NCBI GenBank assembly: GCA_964458125.1
Contig: CAYWHE010000094.1
Span: 1 to 14,900, forward strand
Source: CAYWHE01 sp964458125
GTDB lineage: Bacteria > Bacteroidota > Bacteroidia > AKYH767-A > OLB10
Direction of reading: 5' to 3'
DNA: 14,900 bases
Part shown: positions 7,389-14,780 of the stretch, in pieces
How positions within the stretch are numbered: the stretch's first letter is position 1
Layout: each line of letters begins with the position of its first letter
The notes under the pieces: model-generated
Databases searched by the model: none
What the model saw: the letters and a program-made list of their open reading frames with translations, nothing else
Told to the model about the DNA's origin: nothing
Position numbers and translations under genes: made by a program

Positions 7389-9587
7389 ATGCGTACTTTC
7401 AACAATTTCCTCGGTTTATTTTTTCTCATCGGTTTTATGGGATTGAACCCGTCTAAAGCTACCCATATTATGGGCGGGGATATTACCTATCAATGGATAA
7501 GCGGAAACAGTTACCTGGTCAACGTCAGTTTATATCGTGACTGCGCAGGCCTAGCCCTTCCTGCATCAGCTGATATTGCTGTTTATTCATCTTCCTGCCA
7601 GGATAGTTTTGTGGTCACGATTCCGCTGATCAGCAATGCGTCTATTCAGGCCTCCTGCAACAGTTTATTATCCAGCTGTAACGGGGGCAGCGCCCTGGGT
7701 TATGAACGGGGAATTTACCAGGATACCATTACCCTCCCCGCTTCCTGCAGCGACTGGCATTTTATTTATGCCAACTGCTGCCGGAATGCCACTATCACCA
7801 ACCTGGTCAACGGTGGTGCTTATGGGGCCCTTTTCAGTGCCAGACTCGATAATCTGCATCAGCCCTTTAACAATTCCCCCGTTTTCCTGGCCGATCCGGT
7901 TCTCCTCCTTTCAACAGGAACGTATTACCAGATTAACAATGGAGCCTTTGACCCTGATGGAGATTCCATCGTTCTGAGTCTTGCGCCGGCTATGGATGGA
8001 TCGGTGTTTTCACCTTCACAACAAATTCAACTCAGCTATAATGCACCGCTCAGTTACCTGAATCCGGTGACATCTTCTCCTGTCCTTGCACTGGACCCGG
8101 TTACCGGAACCGTAACCGTAACTCCACAGACGGCGGAGGTGGACATTGTGGTTTACAGGCTGGATGAATACCGCAACGGGATATTAATCGGATCCGCTAC
8201 ACGTGATATTCAGGTAAACATACAACCCGGTGGCAACCTGCTTCCTTCCTTAACGGGCATGAACGGATCCGCCAATTTCATGAGCCAGGTTTGTTTTACC
8301 GATAGCATTCAATTTACCATTGGCAGTACCGATGGCAATCCGGGAGACAGTACTTTTATTTCCTGGCACGCCTTTACCGGATCGAATGCGAACGGAAGCA
8401 ATTATTCCTTTGCAGTCACCGGAACAAACATGGACAGTGCAACATTTACTTTTTATCCCGACAGCACCATGATTAGTCCCATGCCTTATTACCTCTATGT
8501 ATCGGTGAAAGATAATTCCTGTCCGCATTTTGGCATGCAAACCTATTGTTATGTCATTTATGTGAATTCATGCAGCCAGGATGTGTGGCCCGGTGATGCC
8601 AATTCGGATCTGATGGTCAATCTGATAGACCTTTTGCCCATCGGGCTGGCGTACAACGACACAGGTTCTGTCCGGAACGGAGCTTCCCTGCTTTGGGCAG
8701 CTCAGCCCTGTACCGACTGGAGCCAGTCTTTTTTTAACGGGGTTAATCACAAGCATGCCGATTGCAACGGGGATGGTATAGTCAATGCAGCCGATACTAC
8801 AGCACTGGCTTTAAATTACGGCTTATCCCATCCGGCTAAACAGCCACTGGTGCCGGTTACCACGTCAACCATTGCTGATATGTACCTGGTAGCCAGTCCT
8901 GATACGGTTTCTGCCAACCTGACTGTTAATGTCAAGGTATGCCTGGGCACTGCTTCAGTCCCTGTTGACAGCATATACGGAATTGCATTCCGGATCAACT
9001 TTAATCCGGCCCTGGTTGATTCCGCTTCCGGAAACGTCAGCTTTTCCAACTCCTGGATGGGCACGACGGGCACTGATCTGATTCCCATTTACCGGAACTT
9101 TATTTCATCCGGATATTCAGATATTGCCATGGTTCGGACCGACCATAACAATATCAGCGGGGACAGCATCATTGCCATTTTTTCCATCGTCATCGTTGAT
9201 AATATTGCCGGAAAAATGGGCCTGCCTTTTACTTTGTCTGATGTTTATGCCATTACCTATTCCGGCGCACAGCTAAATTTCAATCTCATTGGTGATACTG
9301 TTTTGGTGAGTGTTTCAACAGGCGTTAACGACCCTGCTGGTCTTTCAGAATTCATTCAGATTTACCCGGTGCCTGCCAATCAATACCTGGATATTCGCTC
9401 ACAGTCAGTGCCGATAACAGCCGTTCATTTAGTTGACCTAACCGGAAGGGAAATTCACGTTAACGGAAAAAGCCAAGGCGAAATGATTCGACTGAACCTG
9501 GAAGGTATTGCCGGGGGCACCTATATGCTGGAGGTTCAGACTCCTTCCGGCAAATTAACCAAACGCATTAACGTTTCAGGACAATAA
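7389..9587 (+). CDS. Secreted T9SS cargo protein with dockerin-like and cohesin-like segments
   Basis: The product has 732 aa. The signal peptide spans residues 1-24, with cleavage after PSKA. Residues 25-280 (THIMGGDITYQW, the Cys-rich SSCNGG and ANCCRN) form the N-terminal module common in large Bacteroidota surface proteins. FDPDGDSI is at 187-194. Two EF-hand-like calcium loops, DANSDLMVNLID (403-414) and DCNGDGIVNAAD (458-469), form a dockerin type I-like pair with an unusually long spacer. Residues 497-640 resemble a cohesin-like beta-sandwich (DSIYGIAFRINFNPALVD, 527-544; later GDSIIAIFSIVIVD). The last ~80 residues (IYPVPANQYLDI, LTGREI, GGTYMLEV, ending KRINVSG) are a Por secretion tail for type IX export and surface attachment. 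I recall this arrangement in other Bacteroidota. It is probably an adhesin or scaffold; no catalytic domain is visible. A strong terminator follows. Confidence 0.85.
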   Translation: MRTFNNFLGLFFLIGFMGLNPSKATHIMGGDITYQWISGNSYLVNVSLYRDCAGLALPASADIAVYSSSCQDSFVVTIPLISNASIQASCNSLLSSCNGGSALGYERGIYQDTITLPASCSDWHFIYANCCRNATITNLVNGGAYGALFSARLDNLHQPFNNSPVFLADPVLLLSTGTYYQINNGAFDPDGDSIVLSLAPAMDGSVFSPSQQIQLSYNAPLSYLNPVTSSPVLALDPVTGTVTVTPQTAEVDIVVYRLDEYRNGILIGSATRDIQVNIQPGGNLLPSLTGMNGSANFMSQVCFTDSIQFTIGSTDGNPGDSTFISWHAFTGSNANGSNYSFAVTGTNMDSATFTFYPDSTMISPMPYYLYVSVKDNSCPHFGMQTYCYVIYVNSCSQDVWPGDANSDLMVNLIDLLPIGLAYNDTGSVRNGASLLWAAQPCTDWSQSFFNGVNHKHADCNGDGIVNAADTTALALNYGLSHPAKQPLVPVTTSTIADMYLVASPDTVSANLTVNVKVCLGTASVPVDSIYGIAFRINFNPALVDSASGNVSFSNSWMGTTGTDLIPIYRNFISSGYSDIAMVRTDHNNISGDSIIAIFSIVIVDNIAGKMGLPFTLSDVYAITYSGAQLNFNLIGDTVLVSVSTGVNDPAGLSEFIQIYPVPANQYLDIRSQSVPITAVHLVDLTGREIHVNGKSQGEMIRLNLEGIAGGTYMLEVQTPSGKLTKRINVSGQ

Positions 9588-9622
9588 ACGCTTCCTGGCA
9601 ATTTTAGGGGTAGTGAAGCATA

Positions 9623-9652
9623 CCGCCGGTCTTCCGACCGGCGGTTCTTTTT
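9623..9652 (+). terminator. Strong intrinsic terminator after the T9SS cargo gene
   Basis: A perfect 9-bp GC-rich stem (CCGCCGGTC at 9623-9631 with GACCGGCGG at 9636-9644) closes on a TTCC tetraloop. It is followed by the T-rich run TTCTTTTT. It ends transcription 36 bp after the stop of the cargo gene and insulates the YHS-SCO unit downstream. Confidence 0.93.
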
Positions 9653-9669
9653 AACCTGTCAGAAATCGT

Positions 9670-9677
9670 TACTTTTA
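9670..9677 (+). promoter_or_regulatory. Possible -7 promoter box for the YHS-SCO unit
   Basis: TACTTTTA matches TAnnTTTG except at the last base. It lies just after the terminator and 13 bp before the ATG, so a transcript from it would have a very short leader. The unit needs a promoter here because the terminator at 9623-9652 blocks readthrough. The assignment is weak. Confidence 0.25.
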
Positions 9678-9690
9678 CAAAAAATTCAGT

Positions 9691-9993
9691 ATGAAAAAAA
9701 ACTATCAGCTGTTACTGGCTACCAGTATCATGATTGGTTTCCTGGCCTGCAACAGCAAACAGGAACCGGAACAGAAGACTGCTCCTGCCCTGGAATCCAA
9801 AGCGGAGGAGAATAAAAAGGAAGAAATTAAAATCGAAACATCCTCCCTGGCCCGTCTGGACGATCCGGTTTGCGGCATGTCGGTAAAAGAGGGCGTAAAC
9901 GATACAGCCACCGTGGATGGAAAATTATACGGATTCTGTTCCACAGGCTGTAAGGATGAATTTATCAAGGAACCTGCCAGGTATATCAGGTAA
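9691..9993 (+). CDS. YHS-domain lipoprotein, probable metal-binding partner of SCO
   Basis: The product has 100 aa. A lipoprotein signal ends at FLAC with lipidated Cys20, followed by Asn21. A charged, Glu/Lys-rich linker (21-56) tethers a YHS domain. That domain shows DDPVCGM (57-63), a central VDGKLYGFCS, FCSTGC with Cys83 and Cys87, then EPARYI (94-99). YHS domains occur in heavy-metal ATPases and metal chaperones, and Cys61, Cys83 and Cys87 are likely metal ligands. The protein should sit in the inner leaflet of the outer membrane or on the inner membrane, facing the periplasm. Its stop is only 3 bp before the SCO start, so the two are surely co-transcribed and may be translationally coupled. 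The likely role is binding or delivering copper (or another soft metal). Which metal is inference. Confidence 0.87.
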   Translation: MKKNYQLLLATSIMIGFLACNSKQEPEQKTAPALESKAEENKKEEIKIETSSLARLDDPVCGMSVKEGVNDTATVDGKLYGFCSTGCKDEFIKEPARYIR

Positions 9994-9996
9994 CTT

Positions 9997-10623
9997 ATGA
10001 GCCGGATATTCTGGGCTGGAGTCATCAGCCTTTTTGCCATTATCGGAACAGGAATATACCTCGCCTACCAGATCAGCAAACCCGTTTCGGTTTTACCCGT
10101 TTACGGTCCCCGGGCTGATAATGCTGAAGCCCACCGGATTGCAGCATTTTCATTAACCAGTCAGCTGGGCAGGACGATAACGGAAAAAGATGTAACCGGA
10201 AAGATTTTTGTTGCCGACTTTTTTTTTACCACCTGTCATGGTATATGCCCGAGGATGACCAGCCAGATGCAACGCGTTTATGAAACATTTAAAGGAAACA
10301 AAAACATCCTGTTCATTTCCCATACCGTAAATCCAGCCTATGACAGTGTTCAGGTGATGGCCGATTATGCAGCCCGGCATGGTGCAGATCCTGAACAATG
10401 GATTTTTTTAACCGGGGATAAAAAAGCAATTTACGACCTGGCCAGGCATTCCTACCTGGTTGATGCATCGGAAGGTACCGGTGGAACGGAGGATTTTGTC
10501 CATACCCAGAATTTCGCACTGGTTGACAGGAAACTACATATTCGTGGCTATTACGATGGCACCGATTCCCTTGAAATAAACAAGCTGATCGGAGATATTG
10601 AACTGCTCCTCAAGGAGGAATAA
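9997..10623 (+). CDS. sco1: SCO1/SenC family copper chaperone
   Basis: The product has 208 aa, a usual length for the family. An N-terminal transmembrane anchor (about 5-25) leads to a periplasmic thioredoxin-like domain. The copper-binding CxxxCP motif is CHGICP, Cys80 and Cys84, after the strand FVADFFFTT. The conserved distal histidine is in DFVHTQNFALVD (His169). The segment VNPAYDSVQVMADYAARHGAD (about 111-131) is typical of SCO. SCO proteins deliver copper to the CuA site of cytochrome c oxidase or act as thiol reductants for it. No oxidase gene is visible in this window, so a general copper-homeostasis role is possible. It starts 3 bp after the YHS lipoprotein stop. It converges with the secreted protein gene at 10644. 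Confidence 0.95.
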   Translation: MSRIFWAGVISLFAIIGTGIYLAYQISKPVSVLPVYGPRADNAEAHRIAAFSLTSQLGRTITEKDVTGKIFVADFFFTTCHGICPRMTSQMQRVYETFKGNKNILFISHTVNPAYDSVQVMADYAARHGADPEQWIFLTGDKKAIYDLARHSYLVDASEGTGGTEDFVHTQNFALVDRKLHIRGYYDGTDSLEINKLIGDIELLLKEE

Positions 10624-10626
10624 TTT

Positions 10627-10640
10627 AACCGGAACCGGTT
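10627..10640. terminator. Weak hairpin between convergent genes, possible bidirectional terminator
   Basis: AACCG and CGGTT form a 5-bp stem around GAAC, flanked by AT-rich sequence on both sides. It lies in the 20-bp gap between the converging sco1 and 10644-11510 genes. The stem is short and the T runs are imperfect, so termination would be weak. Confidence 0.3.
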
Positions 10641-10643
10641 TAT

Positions 10644-11510
10644 TTAATTCTTACCAGCAGTTTTACCCGGATCAAGGCTCATTTTAACCTGCTCCGCTTT
10701 GAGCGGAGAAACCTCGGACTCAACAAAACTATCCTTCCAAACCAGGTGCATGGTTGCAAATTGCATGTCGACTACTTTGGCGGGTATCTGGTAGTAAACG
10801 TTGAATTTGTCCTCTTCCCCATCCGCGAGGACAACCGTTTTATCCCTGGAGTTGACCATGGCGAACTCCTGTCCGTTTTCAACCCGGCAGACCACTTTTC
10901 CCTGGTTGACCAGCCCGTAATGTTTACTGTCATTGGCATAGGTCACTTTAAACCGGACTGAGGTCTGTTGTGTTTTTTTATCGATATTGGTCATCAGCAC
11001 CTTAAACGGACCTGCGGCAAAGTCATTGGTGGAGGGAGGCAATTGAAAATCCGGAGCCGAATACACCTTACCGTTAACCGGAAGACGGTAAAAGCCCTTC
11101 AGGTTAATGGTAAATTCCTCCACATGAAAACGGTTATCACCGCTGGCCGTAATTACCCTTGAATTCGTTCCTTTTGGTTCGATCAGTTCATTCTTGCCAT
11201 TTATCATCGCCATCCCGCCCTTCGGGTGTACCGAAGCGAAATCGAATACAAATTCGGTTTCCTCGGGTTTATAGATGATATAATCATTGGTTTTATTCGT
11301 GATCCTGATTTTCATCTTGCAGAATTCGGTCTGGGCATTGGCATCCAGCAGTTCAATGATCATCTCTTCCGTTTCAATTTTAGCTTCTTTGAAAATATTC
11401 TGGTGTTTGGGATCCACCTTTTTTTCTTTTTTTTCCTTTTGGGCCCATACGTTGAATGCGGAAAACACCAGGATCATGCTAACCAGGCAGCTTGCTTGAA
11501 TTTTTTTCAT
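10644..11510 (-). CDS. Secreted periplasmic protein of unknown function
   Basis: The product has 288 aa. The signal peptide (about 1-23) is cleaved after VWA. A lysine-rich stretch (KEKKEKKVDPKH, 25-36) begins the mature chain. The rest looks mainly beta-stranded: CKMKIRITNKTNDYIIYKP (64-82) resembles an immunoglobulin-like or transglutaminase-accessory beta-sandwich. There is no transmembrane segment, no lipobox, no sorting tail and no clear catalytic motif. It is likely soluble in the periplasm. I do not recognise the family and assign no function. The ATG at 11510 is preceded by a perfect TAnnTTTG box. It is divergent from the choice-of-anchor-B gene and convergent with sco1. Confidence 0.8.
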   Translation of the reverse strand: MKKIQASCLVSMILVFSAFNVWAQKEKKEKKVDPKHQNIFKEAKIETEEMIIELLDANAQTEFCKMKIRITNKTNDYIIYKPEETEFVFDFASVHPKGGMAMINGKNELIEPKGTNSRVITASGDNRFHVEEFTINLKGFYRLPVNGKVYSAPDFQLPPSTNDFAAGPFKVLMTNIDKKTQQTSVRFKVTYANDSKHYGLVNQGKVVCRVENGQEFAMVNSRDKTVVLADGEEDKFNVYYQIPAKVVDMQFATMHLVWKDSFVESEVSPLKAEQVKMSLDPGKTAGKN

Positions 11511-11575
11511 AAGAATTTATTTATTGGTTTCAGTATATCCTGTTGATTTGGAATAAACTTCCCTTCAGGATCAGG

Positions 11576-11583
11576 CAAAAGTA
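11576..11583 (-). promoter_or_regulatory. Bacteroidota-type -7 promoter box for the 288-aa secreted protein
   Basis: On the minus strand this reads TACTTTTG, a perfect TAnnTTTG match, 65 bp before the ATG at 11510. No good -33 TTTG lies at 19 bp, so the assignment rests on the -7 box alone. Confidence 0.4.
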
Positions 11584-11677
11584 AAACAATTCAAACAATC
11601 CGCGGATCACCTGAATGATTTATTAGTATTCAACGGCATATTTCTGTACCATCCTCGGGATTCATCAATAGTTTTTG

Positions 11678-11685
11678 TAATTTTG
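11678..11685 (+). promoter_or_regulatory. Bacteroidota-type -7 promoter box for the choice-of-anchor-B gene
   Basis: TAATTTTG is a perfect TAnnTTTG match, 38 bp before the ATG at 11724. The -33 position (11655-11658) matches only two of four bases. It is divergent from the box at 11576-11583; the two lie about 95 bp apart. Confidence 0.42.
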
Positions 11686-11723
11686 AATACGTAAAACAAC
11701 CTTTAATTTATGCCGAATCCTTC

Positions 11724-13325
11724 ATGAAAAAAAACCTGCTCCTGAATCTTGCCTGTTTATGCCTGCCATTTTATGTCCTTTGCCAGAAAAATATAACGTT
11801 ATTGGGCAAACTTACCTTTCCCGGTAAAACCGTTGCCGGCATTTGGCATTATACCGGCCCCGGAAATCATGAGTATGCCCTGGTGGGAACAAGCGACGGC
11901 CTGTCGGTTGTGGATATACAGGTGCCCACAAATCCGGTACTGCTGTTTAATATAACGGCAAATACCAGTTTATGGAGGGAGGTCAAAACTTATAGTCACT
12001 ATGCTTACGTCACTACAGAAGGAGGAGGAGGCGTTACCATTGTGGACCTGGACAGTTTACCCATTGCCGTAAATTCCAAAACATACACCGGAGACGGACC
12101 GGTAGCCGGTTTGCTTGACCGTGCGCACAGCCTGCAGGTTGAAGGAACCTATCTCTATATCAACGGACCAACAGGAATTGCCAATGGAGGCATTCTTATC
12201 TGCAGCCTTGCCGATCCCTGGAATCCGGCCTATGTGGGCGAGGTGAATTTGAATTATGTACACGATTGTTATGTCCGGAATGATACGCTATACGCCAGTG
12301 AAGTCTTTAACGGGCAGTTTTCCGTTTTTGATATTACCAATAAAGCGACACCTGTTTTGCTGGCCACCCAGTCCACTCCCGGGGCATTTAACCATAATGC
12401 CTGGTTGTCGGATAATGGCCGGTATCTTTTTACAACGGATGAATTGCCCAATAAACCTGTTGGCGTTTTCGATATTTCAAATTTGGCCAATATCACGCTT
12501 AAAGATCTTTACTACACCAATTTAAACCCGGATGCCGAGGTGCATAATGTGAGGGTTATCAATGACTTCCTGGTCAATCCCAGTTACGGTGATTCGTCTT
12601 ACGGCAGCCAGCTCACGATTTGTGATGCCGCTCGCCCGGATAACATTATTGAAACGGGGAGCTACCCGTTAGCCCCTGCTAAAACCGGCCTGAGCCTGAG
12701 CTGGGATGCCTCTCCGTTTCTTCCTTCCGGCAACATAATTGCCAGTGATGTAGATAGCGGGTTGTTTATACTTGCACCTGTTTACACCCGGGGTTGTTAC
12801 CTGGAGGGAATGGTGACCGACAGTTTAACCGGTGCACCCCTAAACAATGTGCAGGTTGAAATCCTCCCTTCAACAGTTTCCGATTTTACCTCTCTCACCG
12901 GTGATTATAAAACCGGTCTGGCCGATCCCGGAAATTACCAGGTTAAATTTTCCAAGACCGGCTATATCACCAAGGTCATCAGTAACGTAAATTTATCCAA
13001 TGGTAACCTGACCACATTAAACGTAAACCTATGGAACGGCCTGGCAGGGATGGACGGAGATCCACACCAGCATGGGGTTTTCACGTTAAGCCCGAATCCG
13101 TTTTCAGAACAGGCACTGCTGAGGTTCCCGGAAGGCCTATCAGGTTCTGTTTCTTCTTTCAGGATCAGGATCACGGATACATGCGGACGGCTTATCCGTG
13201 AATATGGTCCGAACGGAACCCGGGAACAATTAATTGAGAAAAACGGAATGGAACAGGGCCTGTATTTTTATTCTGTCGTTAGTAATGGCCAGCTGACCGG
13301 GAGCGGCAAAATAATCGTGGAATAA
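11724..13325 (+). CDS. Choice-of-anchor-B family surface protein with T9SS sorting tail
   Basis: The product has 533 aa. The signal peptide (about 1-20, cut near VLC-Q) is followed by LVIVD-like beta-propeller repeats over about 25-352, as in the choice-of-anchor-B family. LWREVKTYSHYAYVTTE (83-99) is its hallmark. Histidines recur at blade-spaced positions: AHS (H135), VHD (H180), NHN (H224) and VHN (H274). Residues 356-440 (CYLEGMVTDSLTGAPLNNV) are a carboxypeptidase-regulatory-like beta-sandwich. The last ~80 residues (LSPNPF, ITDTCGRLI, GLYFYSV, ending GSGKIIVE) are a Por secretion tail. The protein is probably exported by type IX secretion and held at the surface. The ligand is unknown. 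An upstream ATG at 11710 runs into TGA after five codons, so 11724 is chosen. The stop abuts the murI stop. Confidence 0.87.
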   Translation: MKKNLLLNLACLCLPFYVLCQKNITLLGKLTFPGKTVAGIWHYTGPGNHEYALVGTSDGLSVVDIQVPTNPVLLFNITANTSLWREVKTYSHYAYVTTEGGGGVTIVDLDSLPIAVNSKTYTGDGPVAGLLDRAHSLQVEGTYLYINGPTGIANGGILICSLADPWNPAYVGEVNLNYVHDCYVRNDTLYASEVFNGQFSVFDITNKATPVLLATQSTPGAFNHNAWLSDNGRYLFTTDELPNKPVGVFDISNLANITLKDLYYTNLNPDAEVHNVRVINDFLVNPSYGDSSYGSQLTICDAARPDNIIETGSYPLAPAKTGLSLSWDASPFLPSGNIIASDVDSGLFILAPVYTRGCYLEGMVTDSLTGAPLNNVQVEILPSTVSDFTSLTGDYKTGLADPGNYQVKFSKTGYITKVISNVNLSNGNLTTLNVNLWNGLAGMDGDPHQHGVFTLSPNPFSEQALLRFPEGLSGSVSSFRIRITDTCGRLIREYGPNGTREQLIEKNGMEQGLYFYSVVSNGQLTGSGKIIVE

Positions 13326-14156
13326 TTATATACCTGTTTGTTCCCAGAGGTTCCTGCGGGCCAGTTTCACTTTTCCTTTGAAGAACAGTTTGGTGCTTTT
13401 TTCAAAAGAACGGGTGTAATCGGATACAAAAAAACGATGAGGGGCCTTTTTCCCATGATGTAAAAGGTTGTGTTCTGTTAATTGTTGTCTCACAGTCAAT
13501 CCGACAATTTCGGCAGAATCAACGATATTGATTTTCCGTTTGTAGTATTTTTCGATTTCCGGACGAATCAGGGGATAATGGGTACAGGCCAGAATAAGGG
13601 AATCGATTTTCCGGATTTTAGACCTCGACAGGTAGGATCCAATGATGGTACTGCTGATTTTGTTATTAAAAAACCCTTCTTCAATCATAGGTGCCAGGAG
13701 TGGTGTTGCCAGGGAGGCCACTTCCAGTTTTTTGTTCCTGGCCAGCATTTTTCGGGCATACACGTCGGATTTGATGGTGGCTTTGGTACCAATCACCCCT
13801 ATACGGTGAAAGGAACCATTCACAACGGCCTCCACAACAGGATCAATGACATTGACCACAATGGCTTTTTTTCCCACGTGTTTTTTCACCGTATCAAAAG
13901 CAATGGCGGAAGCGGTATTGCAGGCAATGACAATCATTTTTACATGGCTGTCCAGTAAAAAATTACTGATCCGTATGGCATAGCTCCGGATGGCCTCGGG
14001 TGATTTATCCCCGTATGGAAGGTGGGCCGTATCACCAAAGTAAATCAGCGTTTCGCCCGGAAGTTGCTTTTGGATGGCATTGGCTACGGTAAGACCTCCT
14101 ATACCCGAATCAAAAATTCCAATCGGCTGCTGCTTTTTTATTTTATTGTTACCCAT
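13326..14156 (-). CDS. murI: Glutamate racemase
   Basis: The enzyme converts L-glutamate to D-glutamate for peptidoglycan in the cytoplasm. The product has 276 aa from the ATG at 14156, a normal length. An in-frame GTG at 14195 would add 13 residues, but it lies inside the terminator hairpin and is rejected. Motifs are IFDSGIGGLTV (14-24), YFGDTAHLPYG (39-49), the first catalytic cysteine in IACNTAS (Cys79) and the second in ACTHYP (Cys191, His193). Both catalytic thiols are intact. It follows the skp gene in the order usual for Bacteroidota but is separated from it by an intrinsic terminator. Its stop touches the stop of the convergent choice-of-anchor-B gene with no gap. Confidence 0.96.
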   Translation of the reverse strand: MGNNKIKKQQPIGIFDSGIGGLTVANAIQKQLPGETLIYFGDTAHLPYGDKSPEAIRSYAIRISNFLLDSHVKMIVIACNTASAIAFDTVKKHVGKKAIVVNVIDPVVEAVVNGSFHRIGVIGTKATIKSDVYARKMLARNKKLEVASLATPLLAPMIEEGFFNNKISSTIIGSYLSRSKIRKIDSLILACTHYPLIRPEIEKYYKRKINIVDSAEIVGLTVRQQLTEHNLLHHGKKAPHRFFVSDYTRSFEKSTKLFFKGKVKLARRNLWEQTGI

Positions 14157-14183
14157 TTTTTTCCGATAAAGTGGTAAATAAAC

Positions 14184-14210
14184 AAAAAAAGCCACCGTTG
14201 CGGGTGGCTT
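14184..14210 (-). terminator. Intrinsic terminator between skp and murI
   Basis: Read on the minus strand, AAGCCACC, loop CGCAAC, then GGTGGC runs straight into TTTTTTT (14190-14184). The 6-bp core stem is GC-rich and can extend by two A-T pairs into the T run. It lies 25 bp after the skp stop and ends 27 bp before the murI ATG, so it should stop most skp transcripts ahead of murI. Confidence 0.9.
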
Positions 14211-14235
14211 CCTGTAATTTTTATTAATGATGCGA

Positions 14236-14757
14236 TTATTTTAATCCCAATTTCTGCTTCACCTGAGGCATCAGGTCATCAGCATCCTGGGCATATAATA
14301 ACGATCCCACGCTGGTATCAAATACATAGGAATATCCCTTATCCTTGGAGATATCGTGGATGGCGTCCTGCGCCTTTTTGATGATTGGAGAATACAATTC
14401 CTCTTTTTTCTTTTCAATGGAATTCTGTGCAGATTCCTGGAAATCCTGGATTCGTTGTCCGAGGTCGGTCAGTTCCTTTTCTTTGGTATCCTTAACCGGA
14501 TCAGCCATGGAAGCTGCTTTGTCTTTGTAATCCTGCAATTTCGACTGGTACTCGGCAGTCATGGTTTTCAACTGATTTTCAAGGGATTTTCCAAAACGTT
14601 CCAGGGTGGAATCAGCCGCTTTGGTTTCCGGCATAAAGGACAGCAACTGGGTGGAATTAATATGTCCGAATTTCAGGTTTTGGGCTTCGGCATTTGCGGC
14701 AAACAGGAATATTGCTAAAATTAAGATTAAAGATCTGTTCATATTTTTTTGGTTCAT
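14236..14757 (-). CDS. skp: Periplasmic chaperone OmpH/Skp family
   Basis: The product has 173 aa. A signal peptide is cleaved after NAEA (about residue 25). The mature start, QNLKFGHINSTQLL, is the conserved OmpH/Skp opening strand. Residues 45-125 are a long charged coiled coil (the Skp tentacle), followed by YSPIIKKAQDAI and the closing strand GYSYVFDTSV. The C-terminus is KQKLGLK. Skp trimers hold unfolded outer membrane proteins on their way to the BAM complex. A second in-frame ATG at 14742 (MNRSL) gives an equally good signal peptide, so the start is uncertain by five residues. It lies 23 bp after the partial gene at 14781-14900 and is probably co-transcribed with it. A strong terminator follows. 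Confidence 0.92.
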   Translation of the reverse strand: MNQKNMNRSLILILAIFLFAANAEAQNLKFGHINSTQLLSFMPETKAADSTLERFGKSLENQLKTMTAEYQSKLQDYKDKAASMADPVKDTKEKELTDLGQRIQDFQESAQNSIEKKKEELYSPIIKKAQDAIHDISKDKGYSYVFDTSVGSLLYAQDADDLMPQVKQKLGLK

Positions 14758-14780
14758 AGGGGATGGGTTAAAAATTTTTG

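Noticed and set aside
13482..13958. 158-aa open frame on the plus strand
   Set aside because: It lies antisense inside murI, whose catalytic motifs are intact on the other strand; the product has no recognisable features.
14770..14779. AAAAATTTTT palindrome between the two chaperone genes
   Set aside because: It is a short AT palindrome without a loop and cannot form a stable hairpin.
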